Assembly: GCF_900007165.1 (NCBI RefSeq)
Contig: NZ_CYGY02000007.1
Location: forward strand, 1-64,000
Source: Paraburkholderia piptadeniae
Lineage (GTDB): Bacteria > Pseudomonadota > Gammaproteobacteria > Burkholderiales > Burkholderiaceae
Direction of reading: 5' to 3'
Length of the DNA stretch: 64,000 nt
A program made the translations under genes and the position numbers. Below the pieces are notes generated by a model. It was not told the DNA's origin and did no database searches. It saw nothing but the letters and a program-made list of their open reading frames with translations. Every line of letters starts with the position of its first letter. Position 1 is the first letter of the stretch. Shown piece by piece: positions 50,532 to 59,987 of the stretch.

Positions 50532-53333
50532 TCAGGCCGATAACCCACCCAGTTTCACGAACAGGCGCTCAGGCCCGGAGTTGGTCAGATTGTTGCCGCG
50601 CACATACTGGATCGGCCTTGCCGGATCGAGCGCAATATCGCCGACCTTGCGGGCCAGGGCCTTCGTCGCGATCAGCGTCTCCAGCTTGGCGAGCGGCGCG
50701 CCAAGGCATTTGTGCATGCCGTTGCCGAAACCCAGATGGCCGCTGGAATCGCGGTCGATGTCGAACGTCTCGCCCTCGGCAAACTTGCGGCTGTCGCGGT
50801 TCGCGGCCGACAGCAGCAATCGCACCACCGCGCCCTTGGGCAGATCAACGCCCGCGACAGTGGTCGCCTCGGTGGTGATGCGGCTCACGCGCTGGACGGT
50901 GCCACGATAGCGCGCCACCTCCTCGACGAAACGGTCAGCGTCGGCGGGGTTTTCGCGGATACGTCCCAGCAGATCCGGCTGTTCGGCGAACATGCGAAAA
51001 GCGTTGGCGACAAGGATGGTCGTCGTGTCATGCCCGGCGATGAAGACGAAGGCGCAGAGCTCCTTCGCTTCCTTTTCCGAAAGCAGCCCGTCCTTCCACA
51101 TGCGCGCGATATGCCCGCCGATCGACTGGCTGTCCGTGAGAGCGAGCCGCTCCATCGCTTCCTTCAGGTAAGCGAAGAAGGCCTGCGCGCTCTGCTCGTC
51201 GGTGCCCGTCCCAGGCGCATTGCGAGCGAGGCGCCCGAAGTAGCTGAAGGTCTCGTCCGACCAGAATTTCATCTTCTCCTCATCCTCGTTCGGCACGTCG
51301 ATCATCGTGGAGATGGTCGAGATGCTGAGCGGGATGGCGAAATCGTTGACGACATCACCGCCGCCTTTGGCAATCATCGCGTCGAGGAGGTCTTCCGCCC
51401 TTTGCGCGATCTGATCGATAAAGGGATCGAGCGCCAGCGGCAGGAAGGACGGCTGGACGACCTTGCGTAAGCGCGAATGGTCGGGCGCATCGAACAGCGT
51501 CAGGAACGTCAGCGGTGGCGGGCTGACGACCTCGGAGGAAAACAGCTTAGGGTTGCGGATCGCCTGGTAGACATCGTCATAACGCGACAGGAACCACACG
51601 TCCGAAGTCGCCGACTGGCAACGCAGCACCGGCGCGTGCTCCCGCATCCAGCGGTAGTGCTCGTAAGGGTCGCCTTGCGAGCCGTCATCGACCACCTTGA
51701 ACGGCTCCAGCCCCTCGGGCCAGTCCAGTTCGTGCGAATAGAGCGGAAGGGTCTTGGCCGTGAATGGGCAGATCTGCGGCGCGCTCTGCGGCACAGCAGA
51801 CGGGAGAGAGGAGGGCGCTGCGGCCACGGGTGCCGCCATGGGTGCCGTTTTGCCCATCGCCATACGTTCCAGCGCCCGGCTCATCGTGGCCTTGGAATGG
51901 AGCGCATGGAGCGCAATCACGTCTCGCGCCTTGTTCAGGTCGCCCAGTTCGAAGGCGGCGACAATGTCCCGGTGCTGCTGGACGATATCGCCGACGATCT
52001 CGATCTGGTCGGTCAGCGCGCGAGCGATGTAGTCCTGCACGGCCAGTTGCCGGTAGAGCGCGATCAGCTGGGCGTTCCCGGAAGCCTCGATCGTGAATAT
52101 GTGGAAGGCGTGATTTGCCTCGATGTAGCGTGCAACATCGGTAAAGCGCCGCCCGGACACGAACTGCGCCGTCGCCTCGGCGAGCTGGCGGAAGATGATT
52201 AACTGCTCGCTCGACAGCCGGCCCATGGTCAGCTGAGCCGCCCCCAGTTCGAGAGCCATGCGCAGGTCGAAGGCCTCATCGACATCAACAGGAGCGATGT
52301 GCTCCTCGCCGGTCTGAACCACCAGGCCAGTGCCGGCGAACTTTTCAAAATAGAAGTTGCGCGGCGTCAGCCCTTCGGACGAGAGAAAATCGCGCACCGC
52401 ATCAACCATCGGCGGCGGGCCGCAGAGGTAGACATCCGCATCGCCATCGTTGAGCTGGGAGGCGATGATGTGGTGGGTGACATAGCCCTTGTTGGGATGG
52501 GCACTGTCGGGGCTGGAGACGGTGCAGGCATAGGTGAAGTTCGGCAGGCGCTGCGCATAGGTTTCGAGCCGGTCGATGCCAACCAGATCCTCATCGTTGT
52601 TCACGCCCAGGATCATGTGGATCGGATACTGACTGCCGCCGTCCTCGACGATCTTGTCCAGCATCGAGAGGAACGGCGCGAGGCCCGTGCCACCCGCGAG
52701 AAACAGCACCGGGCGCTCGATGGGGCGCAGGTAGAAGCTGCCCATCGGGCCGCGAAACTCGATTGGGTCTCCTGCTTTGGCGGTTTCGCAGAGCCAGGTC
52801 GACATCGCCCCTTGACGCACATTGCGCACAAGGAAGGACAAGTGCGGCTCGGACGGCCCCGAGCTGAAGGAGTAGGACCGTGTCTGATCGGTGCCGGGCA
52901 CCCGGATGTTGACATACTGCCCAGGAAGGAAGCTGAGATCTGCGCGGTTCTCGAGCTCGACCGAGAAGACGATCGTGCTGTCCGACGCTCGTTGGCAGGC
53001 GACGATCCGTCCGCTGTGGGACGACGGGCCGGTACCCGAGACATCGGAGTTCGTGGCGATCTGGATCACGCAGTCGGAACGTGGGCTCATCTGGCAGGTG
53101 AGAACCTTGCGGGCGCTCGCCTCCTCCGGGCTAAGCGCATCTTCCACGCAGTCGCCCAGAACGTACTCGCCGGACTCGCAGACCGCCTTGCAGGTGCCAC
53201 ACACACCATCACGGCAATCGAGTGGAATATTGATCTTGGCGCGAATGGCGGCATCGGTGACGCGCTCGCCCTCCTCGCACTCGATGAAACGGGTCACTCC
53301 GTCCTCAAAACGGAGGGTTATCTGATGGGCCAT
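50532..53333 (-). CDS. Fused ferredoxin-reductase / FCD domain / cytochrome P450
   Basis: One uninterrupted 933-residue frame. Residues 1-95: plant-type 2Fe-2S domain with Cys40, 45, 48, 80. Residues 105-205: FAD domain with RSYS (152-155). Residues 206-335: NAD(P) domain with FLAGGTGLAPF and CGPPPM, so the first third looks like BenC. Residues 355-490: an FCD domain, normally the ligand-binding half of GntR regulators, with LELGAAQL, NHAFH and the metal-ligand candidates His411, His454, His476. Ala/Pro-rich linker to 530. Residues 530-933: P450 with AGHDTT (766-771), E805xxR808 and heme loop FGNGMHKCLG (Cys876). It should be a self-sufficient monooxygenase. The order, reductase first, is reverse to CYP116B. 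The interposed FCD might bind substrate or gate electron flow (inference). Promoter holds the two-part AraC operator. Confidence 0.93.
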   Translation of the reverse strand: MAHQITLRFEDGVTRFIECEEGERVTDAAIRAKINIPLDCRDGVCGTCKAVCESGEYVLGDCVEDALSPEEASARKVLTCQMSPRSDCVIQIATNSDVSGTGPSSHSGRIVACQRASDSTIVFSVELENRADLSFLPGQYVNIRVPGTDQTRSYSFSSGPSEPHLSFLVRNVRQGAMSTWLCETAKAGDPIEFRGPMGSFYLRPIERPVLFLAGGTGLAPFLSMLDKIVEDGGSQYPIHMILGVNNDEDLVGIDRLETYAQRLPNFTYACTVSSPDSAHPNKGYVTHHIIASQLNDGDADVYLCGPPPMVDAVRDFLSSEGLTPRNFYFEKFAGTGLVVQTGEEHIAPVDVDEAFDLRMALELGAAQLTMGRLSSEQLIIFRQLAEATAQFVSGRRFTDVARYIEANHAFHIFTIEASGNAQLIALYRQLAVQDYIARALTDQIEIVGDIVQQHRDIVAAFELGDLNKARDVIALHALHSKATMSRALERMAMGKTAPMAAPVAAAPSSLPSAVPQSAPQICPFTAKTLPLYSHELDWPEGLEPFKVVDDGSQGDPYEHYRWMREHAPVLRCQSATSDVWFLSRYDDVYQAIRNPKLFSSEVVSPPPLTFLTLFDAPDHSRLRKVVQPSFLPLALDPFIDQIAQRAEDLLDAMIAKGGGDVVNDFAIPLSISTISTMIDVPNEDEEKMKFWSDETFSYFGRLARNAPGTGTDEQSAQAFFAYLKEAMERLALTDSQSIGGHIARMWKDGLLSEKEAKELCAFVFIAGHDTTTILVANAFRMFAEQPDLLGRIRENPADADRFVEEVARYRGTVQRVSRITTEATTVAGVDLPKGAVVRLLLSAANRDSRKFAEGETFDIDRDSSGHLGFGNGMHKCLGAPLAKLETLIATKALARKVGDIALDPARPIQYVRGNNLTNSGPERLFVKLGGLSA

Positions 53334-53767
53334 GGCGTCTCCTCTAGAGCCGCCCGAACGTACCGCTCCGCTAGCGGTATGCCCGGGCTGGATGGCGCGC
53401 GAAGTAACTGTGTTACTCGCAAGCGCCCGGTGGGTTTAATGACGCCAATTTAGAGCCTGAGCCGCATTCCCCTCAATGGACAGAGACGACGTTAACCCGG
53501 ACAAAACGTGCATTGTGATGAATGCCGGATGACCGTAGCAATCTGGACCTCACCCGCCTTGCGCGTCCATAAAGTACACATTGACCACATTGAATCCGCC
53601 GCGCTTCGGAGCGGATTGATCGCCACTGCTCTGTTCGCTGTGCGTGCCTCGCGGCCGAGTCGGGCTACGTCACAGCGTGATGCATTTCGAAGGTGCGCCG
53701 ATCGATGGCGCGACGCCAACGTGAGCCACGACAACATAGGTAGGGCGGATTCGCCGAACCGGTTTGA
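53334..53767. other. Promoter region of the P450 fusion and spacer to pcaK
   Basis: No gene is seen. Besides the operator at 53476-53513, a small palindrome AGTAAC-TGT-GTTACT lies at 53403-53417, 70 bp upstream of the P450 start. The rest is featureless. Confidence 0.5.
53476..53513. promoter_or_regulatory. Two-part AraC operator upstream of the P450 fusion
   Basis: ATGGACAGAG (53476-53485), 13-nt spacer, GGACAAAACGTGCAT (53499-53513). It is identical in layout to the site at 49534-49571 and differs at one base outside the spacer. It ends 143 bp upstream of the P450 start. Confidence 0.85.
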
Positions 53768-53799
53768 CCGTCTGCGACGAGCAGAACCGTCGCAGACGG
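53768..53799 (-). terminator. 12-bp hairpin downstream of pcaK
   Basis: Perfect arms CCGTCTGCGACG (53768-53779) and its complement (53788-53799) flank an 8-nt loop, 8 bp past the pcaK stop. The T-run is weak, so it may be a stability element or a terminator. Confidence 0.6.
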
Positions 53800-53807
53800 A
53801 AAGCTCA

Positions 53808-55172
53808 TCATTCAATGGCAGGCGCCAATTTCGCCTCTTCTGTTTCCAATCCTCGCGGATGCTTTGCGACGGCATAAACACCAAACGCCGAAATCAAGGC
53901 GGGAACGGCTAGCAAACTGAACACCGAGCCGAACGGCCAGCCCAATTCCATCAACGCCGCGCCGACCAGCGCACCCGCGACACCACCGATGCGCCCAACG
54001 CCCAGCATCCAGGCCACACCCGTCGCGCGTCCCTGAGTCGGGTAAAAGCTCGCGGCAAGGGCGGACATCGACGTCACAGCCGAGGTCACCATCGTCCCCG
54101 TCAGGAAGATCATCGTGCCAAGCCACAACCGGTGGCCAACGCCCTGCCCGACGAGCATCACCAGTACAGCCGATACGACATACGTGCACGCGATTACACG
54201 ATTGGCCTTGAAGCGATCCATCAGCCAGCCGACACTCAGATTGCCGAGCACGCCGCCCAGCGGAAACAGCGACGTCATCAGCGCAGCGCTCTCGCCAGAG
54301 AAGCCAGTGTCCTTGAAGAGCGTCGGCAGCCAGTTGGTGAGCAGATAGTAGATCAACAGGCCCATGAAATACGCGAGCCACAGCATCAGCGTGCCGAAGC
54401 GCAAGCGCGGCGACAGAACCACGCGCAATGCCGAAGAACGGTTTTCCGACGCTGCTTCCGCCGTGATGAACCGCGCTTCGGTGAGGCTTGCGTCGCGTGC
54501 GATGCGCGAAAGAACGCGTGCGATGCGCGCGTCGCCACGCTTTCTCGTCACCATGAATTGCGCGGACTCCGGCAACAGCAACATAAGCATCAGCGTCAAC
54601 ACGATCGGTCCTGCGCCGCCTGCTACAAGCACGCTTTGCCAGCCGAAGTGCGGTATCAGCCATGCCGATGCGACTCCGCCAATCGCGAGACCGCACGAAA
54701 AACCGCAGAACATGGCATTCACGGCAACGGCACGAATACGCGCCGGCGCGTATTCGGACATCAACGTCACCGCGTTTGGCATCGCGGCACCGAGACCCAG
54801 CCCCGTCATGAAGCGCAATACGGTGAGCGATTCAATCGAACTCGCGTGCGCCGCTGCGAAACTCCACAACCCAAAGAAAAACACCGATAAAACCAGTACC
54901 GTCTTGCGTCCCACGCGATCGGCCATCGGCCCTGCGCCCAGTGCGCCGATGCCGAGACCGACGAGCGCAGCACTCATCACAGGTCCGAGCGCCGCGCGCG
55001 CGATGCCCCAGTCCTGCACCAGTGAAGGCGCGATGAAACCGACTGCGGCAGTGTCGAAGCCATCGGCCGCGACAACCAGGAAGCACAGGACGAGTATCGT
55101 CCATTGAAAAGGCGAAAAGCGTTGGCTGTCGATGAAGTGCTGTACATCGACGGTATGTTTCGGGTGATTCAT
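53808..55172 (-). CDS. pcaK: 4-hydroxybenzoate transporter PcaK (MFS, AAHS family)
   Basis: A 454-residue aromatic acid:H+ symporter with 12 membrane segments. VVAADGFDTAAVGFIAPSLV contains the DGxD motif of TM1 needed for aromatic acid uptake; GPMADRVGRKTVLVLSV is motif A between TM2 and TM3; the C-terminal LGVGRIGGVAGALVGAALM fits TM11. It would import 4-hydroxybenzoate or protocatechuate for PobA. GGAGACGCACA lies before the ATG at 55172. It is divergent from the AraC regulator at 55450, and the GGACA pair between them could serve both. Confidence 0.88.
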   Translation of the reverse strand: MNHPKHTVDVQHFIDSQRFSPFQWTILVLCFLVVAADGFDTAAVGFIAPSLVQDWGIARAALGPVMSAALVGLGIGALGAGPMADRVGRKTVLVLSVFFFGLWSFAAAHASSIESLTVLRFMTGLGLGAAMPNAVTLMSEYAPARIRAVAVNAMFCGFSCGLAIGGVASAWLIPHFGWQSVLVAGGAGPIVLTLMLMLLLPESAQFMVTRKRGDARIARVLSRIARDASLTEARFITAEAASENRSSALRVVLSPRLRFGTLMLWLAYFMGLLIYYLLTNWLPTLFKDTGFSGESAALMTSLFPLGGVLGNLSVGWLMDRFKANRVIACTYVVSAVLVMLVGQGVGHRLWLGTMIFLTGTMVTSAVTSMSALAASFYPTQGRATGVAWMLGVGRIGGVAGALVGAALMELGWPFGSVFSLLAVPALISAFGVYAVAKHPRGLETEEAKLAPAIE

Positions 55173-55397
55173 TGTGCGTCTCCTTACCATGTCTCCGTGT
55201 CTTTTGTCGTGTGCTGCTGTGTATGTGTGTTCTAACGCAGCGCAGTGACGCTTCTCAAATCGACTCGCCGGATGATCTTGCTCTTCTGCACGACGTTTTT
55301 CTTAGTCATCCGAATCTCCATGTATTTATCGATCAACCCAGGCTTGGACGGCTCGATTCATGGAAAAAAGTATAGCCACGCAGTGCGCGACGGCATT

Positions 55398-55423
55398 GGA
55401 CAAACGGCACGCATAGCAGGACA
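55398..55423. promoter_or_regulatory. GGACA direct repeat between pcaK and araC genes
   Basis: GGACA at 55398-55402 and again at 55419-55423, 21 bp apart, with further matches after each (GGACAAACGGCAC and GGACAATCCGTAC). Spacing equals that of the operators of the P450 cluster. It ends 27 bp before the araC start. Confidence 0.7.
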
Positions 55424-55449
55424 ATCCGTACAGGTCAGCAGGAGACCGC

Positions 55450-56343
55450 ATGAGGAAAATCCCTAACTATGATTTATACGGCGAATCCGCGCGGCCGGCC
55501 TGGTACGACGCATTCAATTTCGAGTGGATTCCTGAGCGCAGTCGTCCGAACGACTGGCATATCGCCGCGCATCGGCACGACGCGCTGCTGCAGGTTCTGT
55601 ACATTCGCAGCGGCAGCGGGCATGTCGTGATCGAAAGCGAGAAGCACACGTTCTCGCCGCCGTGCGTAGTGGTTCTGCCTGCTCAAACCGTGCATGGTTT
55701 TGTGTTTTCGCCGGAAATCGACGGGCTGGTGATTACTGCCGCGCAACGCGCCCTGGAGTCACTTTCGAAAGCGCTATCGCCTGGGCTGCTGCCCGTGATT
55801 CAGCGCCCCGCCGTAATCCCCGTGAAGACGTCAGCGGGCAACGACACGCTGATGCCGCTCTTCACGCTGCTCGAACAGGAATACCGTGGCAATGCGCGCG
55901 GTCACATTGCGGCGGGCATGTCGCTGATGATTGCACTTTTCGTGCAAGTAGCAAGGTTGGGCGATGCGGCGGCGATGCCGGCGACGGGCGCTGTCGCCGA
56001 TCGCCGCAGCGGTCAGGTCAGGCGTTTTCGCGAACTGGTCGCCGCGCATTTCCGCGAGCATCGGCCCGTCGAGTTCTATGCCGAAAAACTTGGCATCACG
56101 GCCGCGCAATTGAGCCGTATTTGCCGAGACGAACTCGGCCATTCGCCGATGTCGCTCGTCAACGAATATCTGATACGCGAGGCACAGCGCGATCTGGTCT
56201 ATTCAGGTTTGACGATCAAACAGATCGCGCACGCGCTTGGCTTCGAAGATGCGGCGTATTTCAGCCGCTATTTCCGCAAGCAGACGGGCGCGACGCCCAA
56301 GGAATTCCAGGCCGCGGCGCACACCGATCTGTCATTGAGCTGA
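55450..56343 (+). CDS. AraC-family regulator of 4-hydroxybenzoate genes (PobC/PobR-type)
   Basis: A 297-residue regulator. The effector domain has HRHDALLQVLYIRSGSGHVV and VLPAQTVHGFVF, then LVITAAQRALESLS. DNA binding is by FYAEKLGITAAQLSRICRDE and LTIKQIAHALGFEDAAYFSR, YFRKQTGATPKEF. It sits between pcaK and pobA as AraC-type PobC/PobR regulators do, and probably activates both with 4-hydroxybenzoate. It is clearly related to the AraC protein of the P450 cluster. AGGAGACCGC precedes the ATG. The stop is 13 bp from that of the convergent pobA. Confidence 0.9.
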   Translation: MRKIPNYDLYGESARPAWYDAFNFEWIPERSRPNDWHIAAHRHDALLQVLYIRSGSGHVVIESEKHTFSPPCVVVLPAQTVHGFVFSPEIDGLVITAAQRALESLSKALSPGLLPVIQRPAVIPVKTSAGNDTLMPLFTLLEQEYRGNARGHIAAGMSLMIALFVQVARLGDAAAMPATGAVADRRSGQVRRFRELVAAHFREHRPVEFYAEKLGITAAQLSRICRDELGHSPMSLVNEYLIREAQRDLVYSGLTIKQIAHALGFEDAAYFSRYFRKQTGATPKEFQAAAHTDLSLS

Positions 56344-56356
56344 ACGCACGTACCGC

Positions 56357-57592
<1,236 letters not shown>

Positions 57593-57659
57593 TTATCGAG
57601 CAACACAATATCTCGAATAAGCGATATCTTGATTCGCGATAATGGGTGGCGAGGGTCTT

Positions 57660-57860
57660 CCTTCAATCGAGACACGACGCTGCGATCCTCAAAGTACCTG
57701 AACAACGTGATCGAACAGGATCATCGTCACATCAGATCGCAGGTGAACGTGATGCCCGGTTTCAAACGATTCCGCAACGCGACCATCGTGATCTCAGGCA
57801 CCATCTTTTCGCGCGCCGCTGAAATTTGCACCAGAGCCAGGATGACTAAGTGGCGGCCAT
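57660..57860 (+). mobile_element. IS6-family transposase remnant
   Basis: A forward frame reads SKYLNNVIEQDHRHIRSQVN and MPGFKRFRNATIVISGTIF, the C-terminal signature of IS6/IS26-type DDE transposases (KYLNN-IEQDHR with the catalytic Glu, then GFKRF). No N-terminal domain or terminal inverted repeats are present, so the element is dead. It overlaps the end of the hybrid kinase gene on the other strand only marginally. It marks past insertion activity beside pobA. Confidence 0.75.
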
Positions 57861-59978
57861 GCCGTCATAGTCCCGCGCCGCCAACAGGTCGAGCAGCGAC
57901 GAAGGGTCCGCGGGTTTGACGAGATAATGATCGACGCCTGCCTCCATGGCCCGCCGTACGTTCTCTTCCTGGCCATAGCCACTTAGCGCAATCATCAGGG
58001 CTCCTGGGCAAGCACTTTCCTGCCGCAGACGTCTCGCGAGCTCGTAGCCCGTCATGTCCGGGAGGCCGATGTCGAGCACAACCACATCCGGTCTCATGTC
58101 CGCGGCCGCGCGTAAGGCAGATTCACCGTCTATCGCGCAGTTGACGACGTATCCATGTATCGCCAGGAGCGCTTCCAGGCTTTCCGCGGAAGCAACGAGA
58201 TCATCGACCACGAGAACACGCGTCGCCGCTTTCCGGTTAAGGTGCACGACAGGGGCAAGCGCGGGCGCGGTGCGCTCGGCCATGGTAGCCGGTAGCCGAA
58301 CGGTGAACTCCGAACCTTTGCCGGGACCATCGCTTTTGCACTCGACGGACCCGCCGTGCAGTTCCGTCAAATGCCTGACGAGCGTCAGACCGATACCGAG
58401 TCCCCCCAATGACCGGTGCAATGAGGCGTCCGCTTGCGCAAAGAGATCGAACGCGTGCGGCAGAAACGCCGCGTCGATGCCCAGGCCATCGTCGGCGACG
58501 GTAATCGACGCGACGCCATCGGCAAAGCGCGTGGACAGCGAGATATGGCCGCCTTTCGGCGTGAACTTCGATGAATTGTTGAGCAGATTCGCGACGATCT
58601 GCGCGAGCCGGACGACATCGCCATCCACGACTACGTTGACAGCCTCCTCGTCGCAGATCAACGTCTGCGAACGGCGGATGAGGTGCGGGCGACTGGTCTC
58701 GACCGCCCGACCAATCACGATGGAAAGCGGCACAGGCGCCTTGCGCAGCGTGACCGTCCCCCTCGCGATTCGGGAAGCGTCGAGAAGGTCTTCGACAATG
58801 CGCGCCATGTGTTCAACCTGCGTGCCAACAATCTCACTCGCCCAATGCAGTACTTCTGCATCTCCCGGCTTTGCGCTGCGCAACACTGCGGCCGCGTTGG
58901 CGATGGGTGCGAGTGGATTGCGCAATTCATGTGCGAGCATCGCGAGAAATTCGTTCTTGCGTCTGTCGCCATCACGGAGCGCGGAGAATAGCAACGCATT
59001 CTCGAGCGCGATGGCAGCACGGCTGACGAACTCCTGGATCAACGTCACCTGCTCGGCCGGCACGGCTCCATCCGACGAACAGAGAACAATCGCGCCCCTC
59101 TGGCTGCCGGTCAGCAGCGGATATGCACTCACTTGCCGAACATCTTCGACAACGGATTCTTCTCCAACGCCTTCACTGACGCTCTCATCCACGGAGGGTT
59201 CGATATCCGGACTATCTTCGTACAGCAATCGATGCACAAAGCGGTTCACGCCGGGAAAGACGGGCGAAAGCGTACGGGACTGAAATGCGGCAAAATCCGG
59301 CGCGTTTGGCTCGTTCCGTCTTGCGGACCTCACGGTAACGTCAGCGGCAAACTCGCCGATGCCCTTGACTGCAACGAAGGCCATGTCGGCAAGTTCGCTG
59401 GATGCCAGTTCGGCGATGTGCTGCATCGTGGTGTCGATATCCAGCGACCGGGTCAGCACATGGCTCGCGGCCGCCAGAAAATCGGCGCATTGCCGCGCCC
59501 GCTCGGCCGCAGCCCTGCCCGTCTCGGCTCGCACGAACGCCTCGCGTTCTTCCGCGTGCACGAGAAGTTCCTGATGCATGCGGTGCATTTCCACGAAGAC
59601 CTTGACTTTCGAGCGCAGAATTTCCGGGACGACGGGCGCTGAAATATAGTCGACTGCGCCGAGCGAATAGGCCCGCGTCATCTCCGACTCGTCGACATAG
59701 GCGGTCACGAAGATGATGGGCGTTCTGGCCGTGCGTCGATACGCGCGCAACAGCGACGCTGTTTCGAGACCATCCATGCCCGGCATCTTCACGTCGAGCA
59801 GAATAACCGCAAAGGTTCGCTCAAGCACCGTCTTCAACGCTTCGGGGCCCGATCCGACGGCAATCACGTTCTCGCCGAGTTCCTCGAGGATGGTGCGCAT
59901 GACCACGTGCTGCTGCGGCAAATCATCCACCACGAGGATGTTGACAGGCTGCCGCGAGATGGCTGCGGCGTTGTCCAT
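57846..59978 (-). CDS. Hybrid histidine kinase: REC-GAF-HisKA-HATPase-REC
   Basis: A 710-residue cytoplasmic protein. Receiver 1 carries Asp62 (VILLDVKMPGMDG). A coiled coil leads to a GAF-like domain (about 165-330). HisKA has His350 (FLAMLAHELRNPLAP); the ATPase has VANLLNNSSKF, DDGLGID and GGLGIGLTLVRHL. The C-terminal receiver carries VVVLDIGLPDMTG. There is no membrane segment, so input probably comes from the first receiver, phosphorylated by another kinase. The neighbour kinase lies 9 bp upstream, on the same strand, and is the likely partner. GGAGAAAGCT precedes the ATG. Confidence 0.92.
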   Translation of the reverse strand: MDNAAAISRQPVNILVVDDLPQQHVVMRTILEELGENVIAVGSGPEALKTVLERTFAVILLDVKMPGMDGLETASLLRAYRRTARTPIIFVTAYVDESEMTRAYSLGAVDYISAPVVPEILRSKVKVFVEMHRMHQELLVHAEEREAFVRAETGRAAAERARQCADFLAAASHVLTRSLDIDTTMQHIAELASSELADMAFVAVKGIGEFAADVTVRSARRNEPNAPDFAAFQSRTLSPVFPGVNRFVHRLLYEDSPDIEPSVDESVSEGVGEESVVEDVRQVSAYPLLTGSQRGAIVLCSSDGAVPAEQVTLIQEFVSRAAIALENALLFSALRDGDRRKNEFLAMLAHELRNPLAPIANAAAVLRSAKPGDAEVLHWASEIVGTQVEHMARIVEDLLDASRIARGTVTLRKAPVPLSIVIGRAVETSRPHLIRRSQTLICDEEAVNVVVDGDVVRLAQIVANLLNNSSKFTPKGGHISLSTRFADGVASITVADDGLGIDAAFLPHAFDLFAQADASLHRSLGGLGIGLTLVRHLTELHGGSVECKSDGPGKGSEFTVRLPATMAERTAPALAPVVHLNRKAATRVLVVDDLVASAESLEALLAIHGYVVNCAIDGESALRAAADMRPDVVVLDIGLPDMTGYELARRLRQESACPGALMIALSGYGQEENVRRAMEAGVDHYLVKPADPSSLLDLLAARDYDGMAAT

Positions 59979-59987
59979 AGCTTTCTC

